Source: Glaesserella sp041814905 (GTDB lineage: Bacteria; Pseudomonadota; Gammaproteobacteria; Enterobacterales; Pasteurellaceae). From it: DNA of 23,503 nt. Position 1 is the first letter of the stretch. Every line of letters begins with the position of its first letter. Below are positions 1 through 7,521 of the stretch, piece by piece. The notes beneath the pieces were generated by a model. That model ran no database searches. It was given only the letters and a program-made list of their open reading frames with translations, and was not told where the DNA came from. Location: positions 1 to 23,503 of the forward strand of contig NZ_JBGXYA010000067.1 of the NCBI RefSeq assembly GCF_041814905.1, read 5' to 3'. Both the position numbers and the translations under genes were made by a program.

Positions 1-79
1 ATCCCGAACTCAGAAGTGAAACGCAGTAACGCCGATGGTAGTGTGGGGATTCCCCATGTGAGAGTAGGGCACCATCAGG
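1..79 (+). rRNA. rrf: 5S ribosomal RNA, 3' part (5' end outside window)
   Basis: The window opens inside a 5S rRNA. The conserved segments GAACTCAGAAGTGAAACG and GCCGATGGTAGTGTGGGG, then CCCCATGTGAGAGTAGGGCA, match the 3' two thirds of gammaproteobacterial 5S rRNA (about 120 nt in full). The 3' end is placed near 79 from the expected closing-stem position and is good to a few bases. It is followed directly by a terminator, so this is the end of an rrn operon transcribed to the right. Confidence 0.95.
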
Positions 80-94
80 GTTTTAATACGAGAG

Positions 95-129
95 AAACCG
101 CAAGTTAGAGATAGCTTGCGGTTTTTTTT
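95..129 (+). terminator. Intrinsic terminator of the rrn operon
   Basis: A perfect 10-bp stem, AAACCGCAAG (95-104) with CTTGCGGTTT (115-124), has a 10-nt loop and runs into a tract of eight T (122-129). It lies 15 bases after the 5S end, as expected for termination of an rRNA transcript. Confidence 0.9.
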
Positions 130-180
130 ATTTTGCGGAAGTAATTAACAGAAGAAGAAAAGAAGAGAAGAATGAGGCTG

Positions 181-238
181 ACAAGCGGTCGGTTTGGGGG
201 AATATTTTGCAAATTATAAGGCGAATCTGACCGCTTGC
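181..238. repeat. Head-to-head pair of DNA uptake signal sequences
   Basis: ACAAGCGGTC at 181-190 (plus) faces GACCGCTTGC at 229-238, the minus-strand copy with its first base changed to G. Both share the central TTTTGCAAATT (205-215) as their downstream half. The 9-bp inverted repeat CAAGCGGTC/GACCGCTTG could fold in RNA, but no T-run follows, so a terminator role is doubtful. The rest of 130-319 shows no convincing gene. Confidence 0.8.
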
Positions 239-305
239 AAGAGACATTGCATCACCTTTTGTATTCATTTTATTCGGTTTCTTATGATAAGTTCTTTTAT
301 CTATC

Positions 306-334
306 TTTCCATTTATCCCTGTTCCCCGTATAAT
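306..334 (+). promoter_or_regulatory. Probable ribF promoter
   Basis: A perfect -10 hexamer TATAAT (329-334) lies 17 bases after TTTCCA (306-311), which matches four of six -35 positions. Predicted initiation near 341 would leave a leader of about 36 bases before ribF. The -10 sits in the loop of the hairpin at 320-342. Confidence 0.55.
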
Positions 335-349
335 CGGGAACAATTTTTT
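320..349 (+). terminator. Possible second terminator overlapping the ribF promoter
   Basis: The stem TGTTCCC (320-326) with GGGAACA (336-342) encloses the TATAAT hexamer and is followed by a run of six T (344-349). Read-through RNA from the rrn operon would form an intrinsic terminator here, while the same DNA can serve as the ribF promoter. The stem is only 7 bp, so this is tentative. Confidence 0.45.
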
Positions 350-376
350 GTTTGAAAAACTAAAGCCGACTTAATA

Positions 377-1336
377 ATGCAATTAATACGTGGAGTTTAT
401 AATTTTAAGAATATGCCTGATTTCCGAAATGGATGTGCATTAACAATCGGAAATTTTGACGGCGTTCATTTAGGGCATCAACAAATTTTGAAACGTTTAA
501 TTGAACAAGCGAAGATATTAAGCGTGCCTTCGGTGGTCATGGTTTTTGAACCGCAACCACGAGAATTTTTTGCTAAAAAGTTAACGTCTTCTACAGCACC
601 GGCACGTTTAATGCGGTTGCGCGATAAAATTTCGGCATTACAACAAATCGGCATAGATTATTTACTCTGTATTCGTTTTAATCAAAAGTTTGCAGAGTTA
701 GCGCCTGCAGAATTTATTCAATCTTTATTGGTGGATAAATTAAATGTGAAATATTTAAGCGTTGGCGATGATTTCCAGTTTGGTTACAAGCGGTCGGGAA
801 ACTTCGAAATTTTGCAAAAAGCAGGAGAACAGTTTGGTTTCAGTGTTGAAAATTCTCATAGCCATTGCTTAGGGGAAGAGCGAATTAGTAGCTCATTAAT
901 TCGCCAAGCTTTACAACGGGACGATTTAAGTCAAGCTGAAAAAATGTTGGGAAAACCTTACTCCATCCGTGGCAGAGTGGCGCATGGAAATAAATTAGGA
1001 AGAACCATTGGATTTCCAACAGCAAATATTATGTTGAACCGCTTAGTGACGCCAATCCAAGGTGTCTATGCTGTGCAAGTTGAAACTGCTGAAGGTGTAT
1101 TCAACGGCATTGCTAATGTTGGCAATCGACCAACGATAAACGGAACAAAACCGTTATTAGAAGTGCATTTATTTGATTTTAACAAATCTATTTATGGGCA
1201 AGCGATTGAAGTACGTTTTTTAAAGAAAGTTCGTTCAGAAATTAAGTTTGCAAGTTTTGATGAACTGAAATCACAGATAGAACGTGATGTGATTGAAGTA
1301 AAAGGCTTTTTTGCCCATAACAAGCGGTCAGATTGA
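377..1336 (+). CDS. ribF: Bifunctional riboflavin kinase / FAD synthetase RibF
   Basis: RibF phosphorylates riboflavin to FMN and then adenylylates FMN to FAD in the cytoplasm. The 319-residue protein has the usual length (E. coli about 313). The N-terminal FAD synthetase domain carries the nucleotidyltransferase motif GNFDGVHLGH (residues 25-34) and the family segment ISSSLIRQAL. The C-terminal riboflavin kinase domain carries GRTIGFPTAN (208-217) and a GVYAV segment. The start at 377 gives the family-typical N-terminus MQLIRGVYNF, although the ribosome binding site is weak. It leads the ribF-ileS pair, a common gammaproteobacterial order, with a 64-base gap to ileS. One uptake signal lies inside the gene and another forms its last codons and stop. 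Confidence 0.97.
   Translation: MQLIRGVYNFKNMPDFRNGCALTIGNFDGVHLGHQQILKRLIEQAKILSVPSVVMVFEPQPREFFAKKLTSSTAPARLMRLRDKISALQQIGIDYLLCIRFNQKFAELAPAEFIQSLLVDKLNVKYLSVGDDFQFGYKRSGNFEILQKAGEQFGFSVENSHSHCLGEERISSSLIRQALQRDDLSQAEKMLGKPYSIRGRVAHGNKLGRTIGFPTANIMLNRLVTPIQGVYAVQVETAEGVFNGIANVGNRPTINGTKPLLEVHLFDFNKSIYGQAIEVRFLKKVRSEIKFASFDELKSQIERDVIEVKGFFAHNKRSD
786..795 (+). repeat. DNA uptake signal inside ribF
   Basis: ACAAGCGGTC is followed by an AATTTTGCAAAAA tail about 25 bases downstream. It is read in frame as YKRSG within the FAD synthetase domain, so protein sequence has accommodated the signal. Confidence 0.85.
1320..1329 (+). repeat. DNA uptake signal spanning the ribF stop region
   Basis: ACAAGCGGTCAGATTGA supplies the last RibF residues and the TGA stop (1334-1336). 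The signal continues to ATTTTGCAAAT in the ribF-ileS gap. Confidence 0.85.
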
Positions 1337-1400
1337 GAGAGAATTTTGCAAATACGCAATCACCGATTTATTTTTAAATTTTATTAATTGGAACAATAAG

Positions 1401-4217
1401 ATGACTGATTACAAAAACACATTAAATCTGCCTGAAACAGGCTTTCCAATGCGTGGGGATCTCGCTAAGCGTGAACCTGCGATGTTAAAAAATTGGTACG
1501 ATAAGAATTTGTATCAAAAAATTCGTCAAGCATCAAAAGGGAAAAAATCCTTTATTTTGCATGATGGTCCTCCTTATGCAAATGGTTCGTTACACCTTGG
1601 TCACGCCGTTAATAAAATTTTAAAAGATATTATTATTAAATCAAAAACTGCGTTGGGTTTTGACTCTCCGTATATCCCGGGTTGGGACTGTCACGGTTTG
1701 CCGATTGAGCTGAAAGTAGAAGGTGTGGTAGGTAAACCAAATGAAAAAATTTCAGCGGCAGAGTTCCGTCAAGCGTGTCGTAAATATGCGGCGGAACAAG
1801 TTGAAGGGCAAAAAGCAGACTTTATTCGTATGGGCGTGTTGGGTGACTGGGATAATCCATACCTGACAATGAATTTTGATACAGAAGCCCATATTATCCG
1901 TGCTTTAGGTAAAGTGATTGCAAATGGTCACTTATACAAAGGCTCAAAACCGGTTCACTGGTGTTTAGACTGTGGCTCTTCCCTTGCTGAAGCAGAAGTG
2001 GAATATGAAGATAAAGCCTCGCCGTCAATCTATGTGCGTTTCTCTGCGGTAGATCCTGTTGCCGTGGAAGCGAAATTTAATGCTCAGAGCAAAGGAAGCG
2101 GTCAGATTTCTGCGGTAATTTGGACAACAACGCCTTGGACATTACCTTCAAACCGTGCGATTGCGTTAAATGCGGAATTAGAATATCAGCTCGTACAGTT
2201 TGGCGATGAGCGTGTTATTCTTGCAACAGACTTAGTGGAAGCCGTGCAAAAAGCAACGGGTGTTGAGCTAGTTGAAGTGCTAGGTTCAGCAAAAGGTAGT
2301 GACTTAGAGTTAATGCGTTTCAATCACCCATTCTATGAGTATGACGTGCCGTTTATTTTAGGCGATCACGTTACCACCGATGGCGGTACAGGTTTAGTTC
2401 ACACCGCACCAGATCACGGTTTAGACGACTATATTGTAGGTCAAAAATATAAATTAGAAATGGCTGGCTTAGTGGCAAACGATGGTAAATTCGTTTCAAC
2501 TACGCCATTCTTTGCAGGCAAAGGCGTGTTTGAAAGTAATGATTTAGTCCTTGAAAAACTAAAAGAAACAGGGGCGTTGCTCAAATTAGAGCGTATCAAA
2601 CACAGCTATCCGCACTGTTGGCGTCACAAAACTCCGATTATTTTCCGTGCGACACCGCAATGGTTTATCGGTATGGAAACGCAAGGTTTACGCAAACAGG
2701 CATTAGGCGAAATTAAACGTGTACGTTGGATCCCAAGCTGGGGTGAAGCACGTATTGATACAATGGTGGCGAACCGCCCTGACTGGTGTATCTCTCGTCA
2801 GCGTACTTGGGGCGTGCCGATGACAATGTTTGTGCATAATGAAACAGAACAGCTACACCCACGCACCTTAGAAATTTTGGAAGAAGTGGCAAAACGTGTT
2901 GAGCAGGCAGGCATTCAAGCGTGGTGGGATTTAGATCCAAAAGAAGTCTTAGGCGAAGAAGATGCGAAAATCTATCGTAAAGTGCCTGATACCCTTGATG
3001 TGTGGTTCGACTCGGGATCGACCTATGCGTCTGTGGTACAACAACGCCCAGAGTTTAACGGCAATTCTGCGGATATGTACCTTGAAGGTTCAGACCAACA
3101 CCGTGGTTGGTTTATGTCATCATTAATGCTTTCTACAGCAACCGATAATAAAGCCCCTTATAATCAAGTACTTACACACGGTTTCACCGTCGATGAAAAA
3201 GGTCGCAAAATGTCAAAATCACTCGGTAACGTGATTGTGCCAAGTGAAGTGTGGAACAAAAATGGTGCAGATATTTTACGTTTATGGGTTGCTTCTACGG
3301 ACTACACCGGTGAAATTGCCGTTTCGCACAACATTTTAAACAGTGCAGGCGATACTTATCGTCGTATCCGTAATACCGCACGTTTCCTATTAGCGAATTT
3401 AAACGGCTTCGATCCAAAACGTGATCTCGTTAAACCTGAAGAGATGATCGCCTTAGATCGTTGGGCGGTAAGCTGTGCGTTAGATGCACAAAACGACATT
3501 AAAGAAGCCTATGATAACTATCAATTCCACACCGTTGTTCAGCGTTTAATGCGTTTCTGTTCAATCGAAATGGGATCGTTCTATTTAGATATTATCAAAG
3601 ACCGTCAATACACCACTAAAGCGGACAGCCTTGCACGCCGTAGCTGTCAAACAGCGTTGTGGCATATTTCTGAAGCATTAGTGCGTTGGATGGCTCCGAT
3701 TTTATCCTTCACCGCCGATGAAATCTGGGGCTACTTACCGCAAGTGGAAGGACGTTCTGAATTTGTCTTTACCGAAGAGTTTTATACAGGTTTATTCAGC
3801 TTGAGTGAAGCGGATAAATTAGATGATAGCTACTGGCAAAGACTATTAAAAGTACGTTCAGAAGTAAACCGTGTGTTAGAACAAGCGCGTAACGACAAGT
3901 TAATCGGTGCTGGTCTTGAAGCGAAAGTCACCGTTTATGCAAATGATGATATTCGTCCGTTGTTAGAACAGTTAGGCAACGAGCTACGTTTCGTGTTAAT
4001 CACTTCACAAGCGGTTGTTAAACCACTTGCCGAAGCCGATGTTGCTGAAGGTGAATTAGCCGGTCTTGCGGTGAAAGTAGAACGTGCTGACGGTGAAAAA
4101 TGCCCACGTTGCTGGCACTATGCGACAGATATTGGTGCGAATGCAGAACACGCTGAGATTTGTGGGCGTTGTGTGGAGAATGTGGCAGGTAATGGCGAGC
4201 AAAGAGCATTTGCTTAA
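1401..4217 (+). CDS. ileS: Isoleucyl-tRNA synthetase IleS
   Basis: IleS charges tRNA-Ile with isoleucine in the cytoplasm and edits mischarged valine. The 938-residue protein starting at 1401 equals the E. coli length. Visible class I motifs are the HIGH motif as HLGH (residues 65-68, in PPYANGSLHLGH) and KMSKS in GRKMSKSLGN near residue 600. A CP1 editing insertion lies between them (WTTTPWTLPSN region). The C-terminus ends in a zinc-binding region with CPRC and CGRC pairs. The frame stays open upstream to 1311, but that extension translates an uptake signal (TSGQI...FCK) and overlaps ribF, so the ATG at 1401, giving MTDYKNTLNLPETGFPMRG, is the supported start. GGAA at 1391-1394 is a weak ribosome binding site. 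Confidence 0.97.
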   Translation: MTDYKNTLNLPETGFPMRGDLAKREPAMLKNWYDKNLYQKIRQASKGKKSFILHDGPPYANGSLHLGHAVNKILKDIIIKSKTALGFDSPYIPGWDCHGLPIELKVEGVVGKPNEKISAAEFRQACRKYAAEQVEGQKADFIRMGVLGDWDNPYLTMNFDTEAHIIRALGKVIANGHLYKGSKPVHWCLDCGSSLAEAEVEYEDKASPSIYVRFSAVDPVAVEAKFNAQSKGSGQISAVIWTTTPWTLPSNRAIALNAELEYQLVQFGDERVILATDLVEAVQKATGVELVEVLGSAKGSDLELMRFNHPFYEYDVPFILGDHVTTDGGTGLVHTAPDHGLDDYIVGQKYKLEMAGLVANDGKFVSTTPFFAGKGVFESNDLVLEKLKETGALLKLERIKHSYPHCWRHKTPIIFRATPQWFIGMETQGLRKQALGEIKRVRWIPSWGEARIDTMVANRPDWCISRQRTWGVPMTMFVHNETEQLHPRTLEILEEVAKRVEQAGIQAWWDLDPKEVLGEEDAKIYRKVPDTLDVWFDSGSTYASVVQQRPEFNGNSADMYLEGSDQHRGWFMSSLMLSTATDNKAPYNQVLTHGFTVDEKGRKMSKSLGNVIVPSEVWNKNGADILRLWVASTDYTGEIAVSHNILNSAGDTYRRIRNTARFLLANLNGFDPKRDLVKPEEMIALDRWAVSCALDAQNDIKEAYDNYQFHTVVQRLMRFCSIEMGSFYLDIIKDRQYTTKADSLARRSCQTALWHISEALVRWMAPILSFTADEIWGYLPQVEGRSEFVFTEEFYTGLFSLSEADKLDDSYWQRLLKVRSEVNRVLEQARNDKLIGAGLEAKVTVYANDDIRPLLEQLGNELRFVLITSQAVVKPLAEADVAEGELAGLAVKVERADGEKCPRCWHYATDIGANAEHAEICGRCVENVAGNGEQRAFA
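4007..4015 (+). repeat. DNA uptake signal core inside ileS
   Basis: Exact 9-base core ACAAGCGGT, read in frame as part of TSQAVV near the IleS C-terminus. The downstream tail is not well conserved. Confidence 0.65.
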
Positions 4218-4244
4218 ACAAGCACTCTCTCCGTAACTACATTT

Positions 4245-4670
4245 CCTACTTTTCTTTGCTTCGCCAAAGAAAAGTAGGCAAAAGAAAGGCGACCCCGAGC
4301 GTTTCTTCTTCCTACGCTTGTTGCTAATTTTTGGGACGAACTTTTCAAACTCGCTTGCTTCGCAAGCTCAAACACGAAAAGTTGTCCTCAAAAATTGACG
4401 CAACCGCTTCGGCGAAACGCAGGGGAGATCGAACATCTCGATCTTAGCATTACAAAAAATTGATTAAAACTCACCGCTTGTTATGGCGGATTGGGTTCCC
4501 TTCTGAACCGCCTGAGCGTGTTTAAATTTGTAGGAACATTTTTCTCTGAGCCAACGAAGTTGGCGAATTTAAAATGTTCCGTTAAGCAAATTTAAACTAA
4601 GCGAAATAAGCGGTGAAGTAGAGGGTGTTTCTTTTGGTTGCTTTTCTTTGCGTAAGCAAAGAAAAGTAAC
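4245..4670. repeat. Nested inverted-repeat element, possibly a dispersed repeat or structured RNA
   Basis: This block fills the non-coding gap between ileS and pssA; I see no plausible gene in it. Each end is itself a hairpin. The left is a 14-bp perfect stem (4245-4258 with 4265-4278). The right is a 15-bp stem with one G-U pair and a GTAA loop (4637-4651 with 4656-4670). The two ends are also imperfect inverted repeats of each other over about 40 bases, with AAAAGAAA (4280-4287) facing TTTCTTTT (4628-4635). Inside are two compound hairpin domains. Domain one (4299-4420) pairs GCGTTTC/GAAACGC, AATTTTTG/CAAAAATT, GGAC/GTCC, AACTTTTC/GAAAAGTT and GCTTGC/GCAAGC. Domain two (4471-4616) pairs TCACCGCTT/AAGCGGTGA, GTTTAAATTTG/CAAATTTAAAC, GGAACATTTT/AAAATGTTCC and GCCAAC/GTTGGC. 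A separate small hairpin lies at 4426-4444. No transposase is present. Pairings were found by eye. Confidence 0.8.
4473..4481 (-). repeat. DNA uptake signal core inside the inverted-repeat element
   Basis: ACCGCTTGT, the exact minus-strand 9-base core, forms most of the left arm of domain two of the structured block. The pairing arm (4608-4616) has the complementary AAGCGGTGA. The usual TTTGCAAA tail is absent, so it may be coincidental. Confidence 0.5.
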
Positions 4671-4682
4671 AGAGGACTAACA

Positions 4683-6050
4683 ATGCTTATTCTGAACAAA
4701 CAAACCCGTGCAAAACACCATTTAGAAAAACTCACTTTTATTCCTCAACAAGCGAATAAAGTAGAATTCTTAAATTCCAGCGCTGAGTTTAAAACCCGCA
4801 TTTTGGAGCTTATTGCACAAGCAAAATCGCGAATTTATTTCACCGCTCTCTATTTTGAAAAAGATGAAGCGGGGCAGGAAATTTTAGCGGCACTTTATCA
4901 GGCAAAAATTGCACGCCCTGAATTAGATATAAAAATATTAGTTGATTGGCATCGTGCGCAGCGCGGACGAATTGGTGAAGTGGCACAGAGCTCTAATGCT
5001 GATTGGTATGCGACAGTAAGAATGCAATGTGGATTGCCTGCGGATAATGATATTGCTTTTTATGGTGTGCCGATTAATAATCGTGAAATTTTTGGTGTAT
5101 TACATCTGAAAGGGTTAGTCTTTGATGATACTTTGCTTTACAGTGGGGCAAGTATTAATAATGTTTATCTGCATCAATTGGATCGTTATCGCTATGACCG
5201 TTATCATCAAATTGAAAATAAAGTTTTAACGGATTCAATCGTTCGCTTTATTCAGCAACAGATTTTACCCGATCCGGCGGTCACGCGTTTAGATCAAAAA
5301 AATCGACCTAAGACCTCCGATATTCGTCCGGTGATTAAATTGTTCCGTAAACAATTAAGTCAGCAGCATTATGATTTTGCCGGACGTAAAATGAGCGATG
5401 AGGTGTTAATGGTCTCACCATTGATTGGACTTGGGCGTAAAAATAAGTTGAACAAAACGATTGAAGCGTTATTCTATAAGACAAAAGAAAAGTTAACGAT
5501 TTGTACACCTTATTTTAATTTCCCACGATCATTACGTAACCGCATTGCATGGTTACTGGATAACGGTAAACAAATTGAAATTATTGTCGGTGATAAAACC
5601 GCGAACGATTTTTATACACCACCGAATGAACCATTTACAATGGCATCGGCGTTACCTTATCTGTATGAAAAGAATCTGCGTGCTTTTGCCAAACGTTTTG
5701 ATTATTACATTCAAAACAAACAATTGACGATTCGTTTATGGAAAGACGGGGAAAACAGCTATCACCTTAAAGGTGTTTGGATCGACCACCGCTATATTTT
5801 GTTAACCGGTAATAACCTAAATCCGCGAGCTTGGGGATTAGACGCTGAAAATGCAGTTCTGATTTCCGATCCTAAAGCTGAATTGTTGGAACCGGCACAG
5901 CGTGAGTTAGCAAATATTCGTATTCATACTAATGCGTTAACTCACTATAGTGATTTGGAAATGCTGAAAGATTATCCGGAAAAAGTACAAAAACTATTGA
6001 AGAAGTTTGGTCGGGTAAAATTAGATAAAATTGTAAAAATGTTATTGTAA
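4683..6050 (+). CDS. pssA: CDP-diacylglycerol--serine O-phosphatidyltransferase PssA
   Basis: PssA makes phosphatidylserine from CDP-diacylglycerol and serine, the committed step to phosphatidylethanolamine. It acts at the inner membrane surface. The 455-residue length fits the type I enzyme of the phospholipase D superfamily (E. coli 451). Two HKD-type motifs are visible: H141-L-K143 in GVLHLKGLVFDD, and H361-L-K363 in YHLKGVWIDH followed by GNNLNPRAW. No signal peptide or membrane span is apparent, consistent with a peripheral enzyme. AGAGGA (4671-4676) is a good ribosome binding site for the ATG at 4683. It begins immediately after the last hairpin of the upstream repeat block, so folding of that hairpin could affect initiation. 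The gene ends at a terminator shared with convergent kdsC. Confidence 0.96.
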   Translation: MLILNKQTRAKHHLEKLTFIPQQANKVEFLNSSAEFKTRILELIAQAKSRIYFTALYFEKDEAGQEILAALYQAKIARPELDIKILVDWHRAQRGRIGEVAQSSNADWYATVRMQCGLPADNDIAFYGVPINNREIFGVLHLKGLVFDDTLLYSGASINNVYLHQLDRYRYDRYHQIENKVLTDSIVRFIQQQILPDPAVTRLDQKNRPKTSDIRPVIKLFRKQLSQQHYDFAGRKMSDEVLMVSPLIGLGRKNKLNKTIEALFYKTKEKLTICTPYFNFPRSLRNRIAWLLDNGKQIEIIVGDKTANDFYTPPNEPFTMASALPYLYEKNLRAFAKRFDYYIQNKQLTIRLWKDGENSYHLKGVWIDHRYILLTGNNLNPRAWGLDAENAVLISDPKAELLEPAQRELANIRIHTNALTHYSDLEMLKDYPEKVQKLLKKFGRVKLDKIVKMLL

Positions 6051-6053
6051 AAC

Positions 6054-6085
6054 AAAGGGCTAATAAGACATTATTAGCCCTTTTT
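6054..6085. terminator. Bidirectional terminator between pssA and kdsC
   Basis: A perfect 13-bp stem, AAAGGGCTAATAA (6054-6066) with TTATTAGCCCTTT (6071-6083), has a GACA loop. T5 follows on the plus strand and TTTGTTTT on the minus strand, so it can end both convergent transcripts. Confidence 0.92.
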
Positions 6086-6088
6086 ACA

Positions 6089-6628
6089 TCATTGTGCCAT
6101 CTGTTCGACTACTTTCATAAAACCGTCGGCAGTAGTGTAAACGGCTTCTTTGCCTTGGGCTTTCAATATCATATCGGATAGTTCGCGAAAAGCGGAATGT
6201 CCACCGGCACGGCTTAATATTAAATCGGCTTGATCTTTAATATAATCAAACGCATCACCTACCGCTACAGCTAAACCACATACCTCAAAAGCAGGTAAAT
6301 CTAATGTATCGTCACCTAAAAATGCGGTTTCTTCCGCAGTCACTCCCGCCTGCTGCATTAAATCAAAGCACGCTTGGCGTTTTGACATTTTGCCTAATTG
6401 AAACAGCGGAATGCCTAAATTTTTGATTCTACGGCGTAAAATCGGCGTATCGCCACCGGAAAGTACGGCAACTTGGATTCCACAAGCAAGCAGCATTTTG
6501 ATGCCTAAACCGTCTTTTACATTAAAATATTTCAGTGCTTCACCGTTTGCATCATAGTAGAGACTACCGTCAGTAAGAACGCCATCAATATCGGTAATCA
6601 CTAATTTAATTTTAGAAAGTCTGTGCAT
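6089..6628 (-). CDS. kdsC: 3-deoxy-D-manno-octulosonate 8-phosphate phosphatase KdsC
   Basis: KdsC removes phosphate from KDO 8-phosphate to give KDO for the inner core of lipopolysaccharide. It is a cytoplasmic, tetrameric HAD-family enzyme lacking a large cap domain. The 179-residue length fits the compact Pasteurellaceae form. The catalytic DxD is D13/D15 in ITDIDGVLTDG, motif II is the LSGGD segment, and motif IV is GDDTLDLPAFEVCGLAVAVGDA. The minus-strand start at 6628 has an AGGAAC ribosome binding site at suitable spacing. It is transcribed away from yggS and towards pssA. The other kds genes are not in the window. Confidence 0.95.
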   Translation of the reverse strand: MHRLSKIKLVITDIDGVLTDGSLYYDANGEALKYFNVKDGLGIKMLLACGIQVAVLSGGDTPILRRRIKNLGIPLFQLGKMSKRQACFDLMQQAGVTAEETAFLGDDTLDLPAFEVCGLAVAVGDAFDYIKDQADLILSRAGGHSAFRELSDMILKAQGKEAVYTTADGFMKVVEQMAQ

Positions 6629-6673
6629 AAAGGTTCCTTGATTTTAATTATGGGGGGTTTTATTATTTCGCGC

Positions 6674-6703
6674 ATTATAGCTTTTTGGAGCCCATCATGT
6701 CGA
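6674..6703 (-). promoter_or_regulatory. Probable kdsC promoter
   Basis: On the minus strand TCGACA (6703-6698, five of six -35 matches) is separated by 18 bases from a perfect TATAAT (6679-6674). Initiation near 6667 would give a leader of about 39 bases. The -35 lies inside the first codons of divergent yggS. Confidence 0.6.
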
Positions 6704-7380
6704 TTTCTCACAATTTAACCGAGATTTTACAAACAATTCAACAGGTTAGTATTGACGCTAATCGTCCTCCGCAGTCGGTAAAATTGCTTGCGGTTAGTAA
6801 AACCAAACCTATTTCCGATATTCAACAGGCCATTGATGCGGGGCAAACCGCATTCGGTGAAAATTATGTGCAGGAAGGTGTTGAAAAGATTCAACATTTC
6901 GCCGGATGTACTGCGTTGGAATGGCATTTTATCGGTTTACTGCAATCGAACAAAACCCGCTTAGTGGCAGAGCATTTCGACTGGGTACAAACTATCGATC
7001 GTCTGAAAATTGCTCAGCGTTTAAGCGAGCAAAGACCTGCTCACCTTACTCCGCTTAATGTGTTGATTCAAATTAATATCAGTGATGAACGCTCAAAATC
7101 GGGGATTGAGCCGAGTCAAATGCAAGAGCTTGCACGGGCAATCAGCCGTTTGCCTCACTTAAAATTGCGAGGGTTGATGGCAATTCCCAAGCCGGAAAAC
7201 GAACCGGCACGGCAAAAAATCGCTCTGCGTCGGATGGAAACACTGTTCAAACAGCTACAGGCAGAATTTGACGGTATCGATACGCTTTCAATGGGTATGA
7301 GCGATGATATGCAAAGTGCGATTGAATGCGGGTCGACAATGGTACGTATCGGCACTGCTATTTTTGGCGCACGGGCTTAA
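6697..7380 (+). CDS. yggS: YggS/PLPBP family pyridoxal phosphate homeostasis protein
   Basis: This family binds pyridoxal 5'-phosphate in an alanine-racemase-like barrel but has no known enzymatic reaction. It helps keep PLP and amino-acid pools balanced in the cytoplasm. The 227-residue protein has the PLP lysine K35 in LLAVSKTKP, the HFIGLLQSNK segment, and the phosphate-binding end GMSDDMQSAIECGSTMVRIGTAIFG. The frame opens at a TTG at 6685, but the ATG at 6697 has GGAG (6687-6690) six bases ahead and gives the usual N-terminus, so it is preferred. It is divergent from kdsC across a 68-base gap. Confidence 0.94.
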   Translation: MSISHNLTEILQTIQQVSIDANRPPQSVKLLAVSKTKPISDIQQAIDAGQTAFGENYVQEGVEKIQHFAGCTALEWHFIGLLQSNKTRLVAEHFDWVQTIDRLKIAQRLSEQRPAHLTPLNVLIQINISDERSKSGIEPSQMQELARAISRLPHLKLRGLMAIPKPENEPARQKIALRRMETLFKQLQAEFDGIDTLSMGMSDDMQSAIECGSTMVRIGTAIFGARA

Positions 7381-7387
7381 ACGGTTT

Positions 7388-7397
7388 ACAAGCGGTC
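7388..7397 (+). repeat. DNA uptake signal between yggS and pepN
   Basis: ACAAGCGGTC with a TTTTTTGCAAA tail ending near 7420. It begins eight bases after the yggS stop in an otherwise unremarkable 141-base gap. Confidence 0.85.
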
Positions 7398-7521
7398 GAT
7401 TAGCAACAATTTTTTGCAAATGCGCTTGTGACTTTCCCCTCAAACTACAATATACTTACGCCTTACGATTTTATTTTAAGCTGCTATTCAAGCCGCTACT
7501 CCAAGTTTCTAAGGAAATGCC

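Noticed and set aside
128..343. Minus-strand open frame of 71 codons after the 5S rRNA
   Set aside because: It translates the terminator T-run, the uptake-signal pair and the ribF promoter, and resembles no known protein.
1311..1400. Upstream extension of the ileS reading frame by 30 residues
   Set aside because: It overlaps ribF and translates an uptake signal (TSGQI...FCK); the ATG at 1401 gives a family-length protein.
2094..2108. GAAGCGGTCAGATTT in ileS as an uptake signal
   Set aside because: Lacks the first bases of the core and the TTTGCAAA tail.
4018..4221. Minus-strand open frame over the ileS end
   Set aside because: Antisense shadow of the conserved zinc-binding end of IleS.
6646..6651. 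Run of six G between kdsC and yggS as a phase-variation tract
   Set aside because: Too short and not placed within a promoter spacer or reading frame that would switch.
7426..7456. Possible pepN promoter (TTGTGA ... TATACT)
   Set aside because: The spacer is 19 bases and the -35 is poor; not strong enough to annotate.
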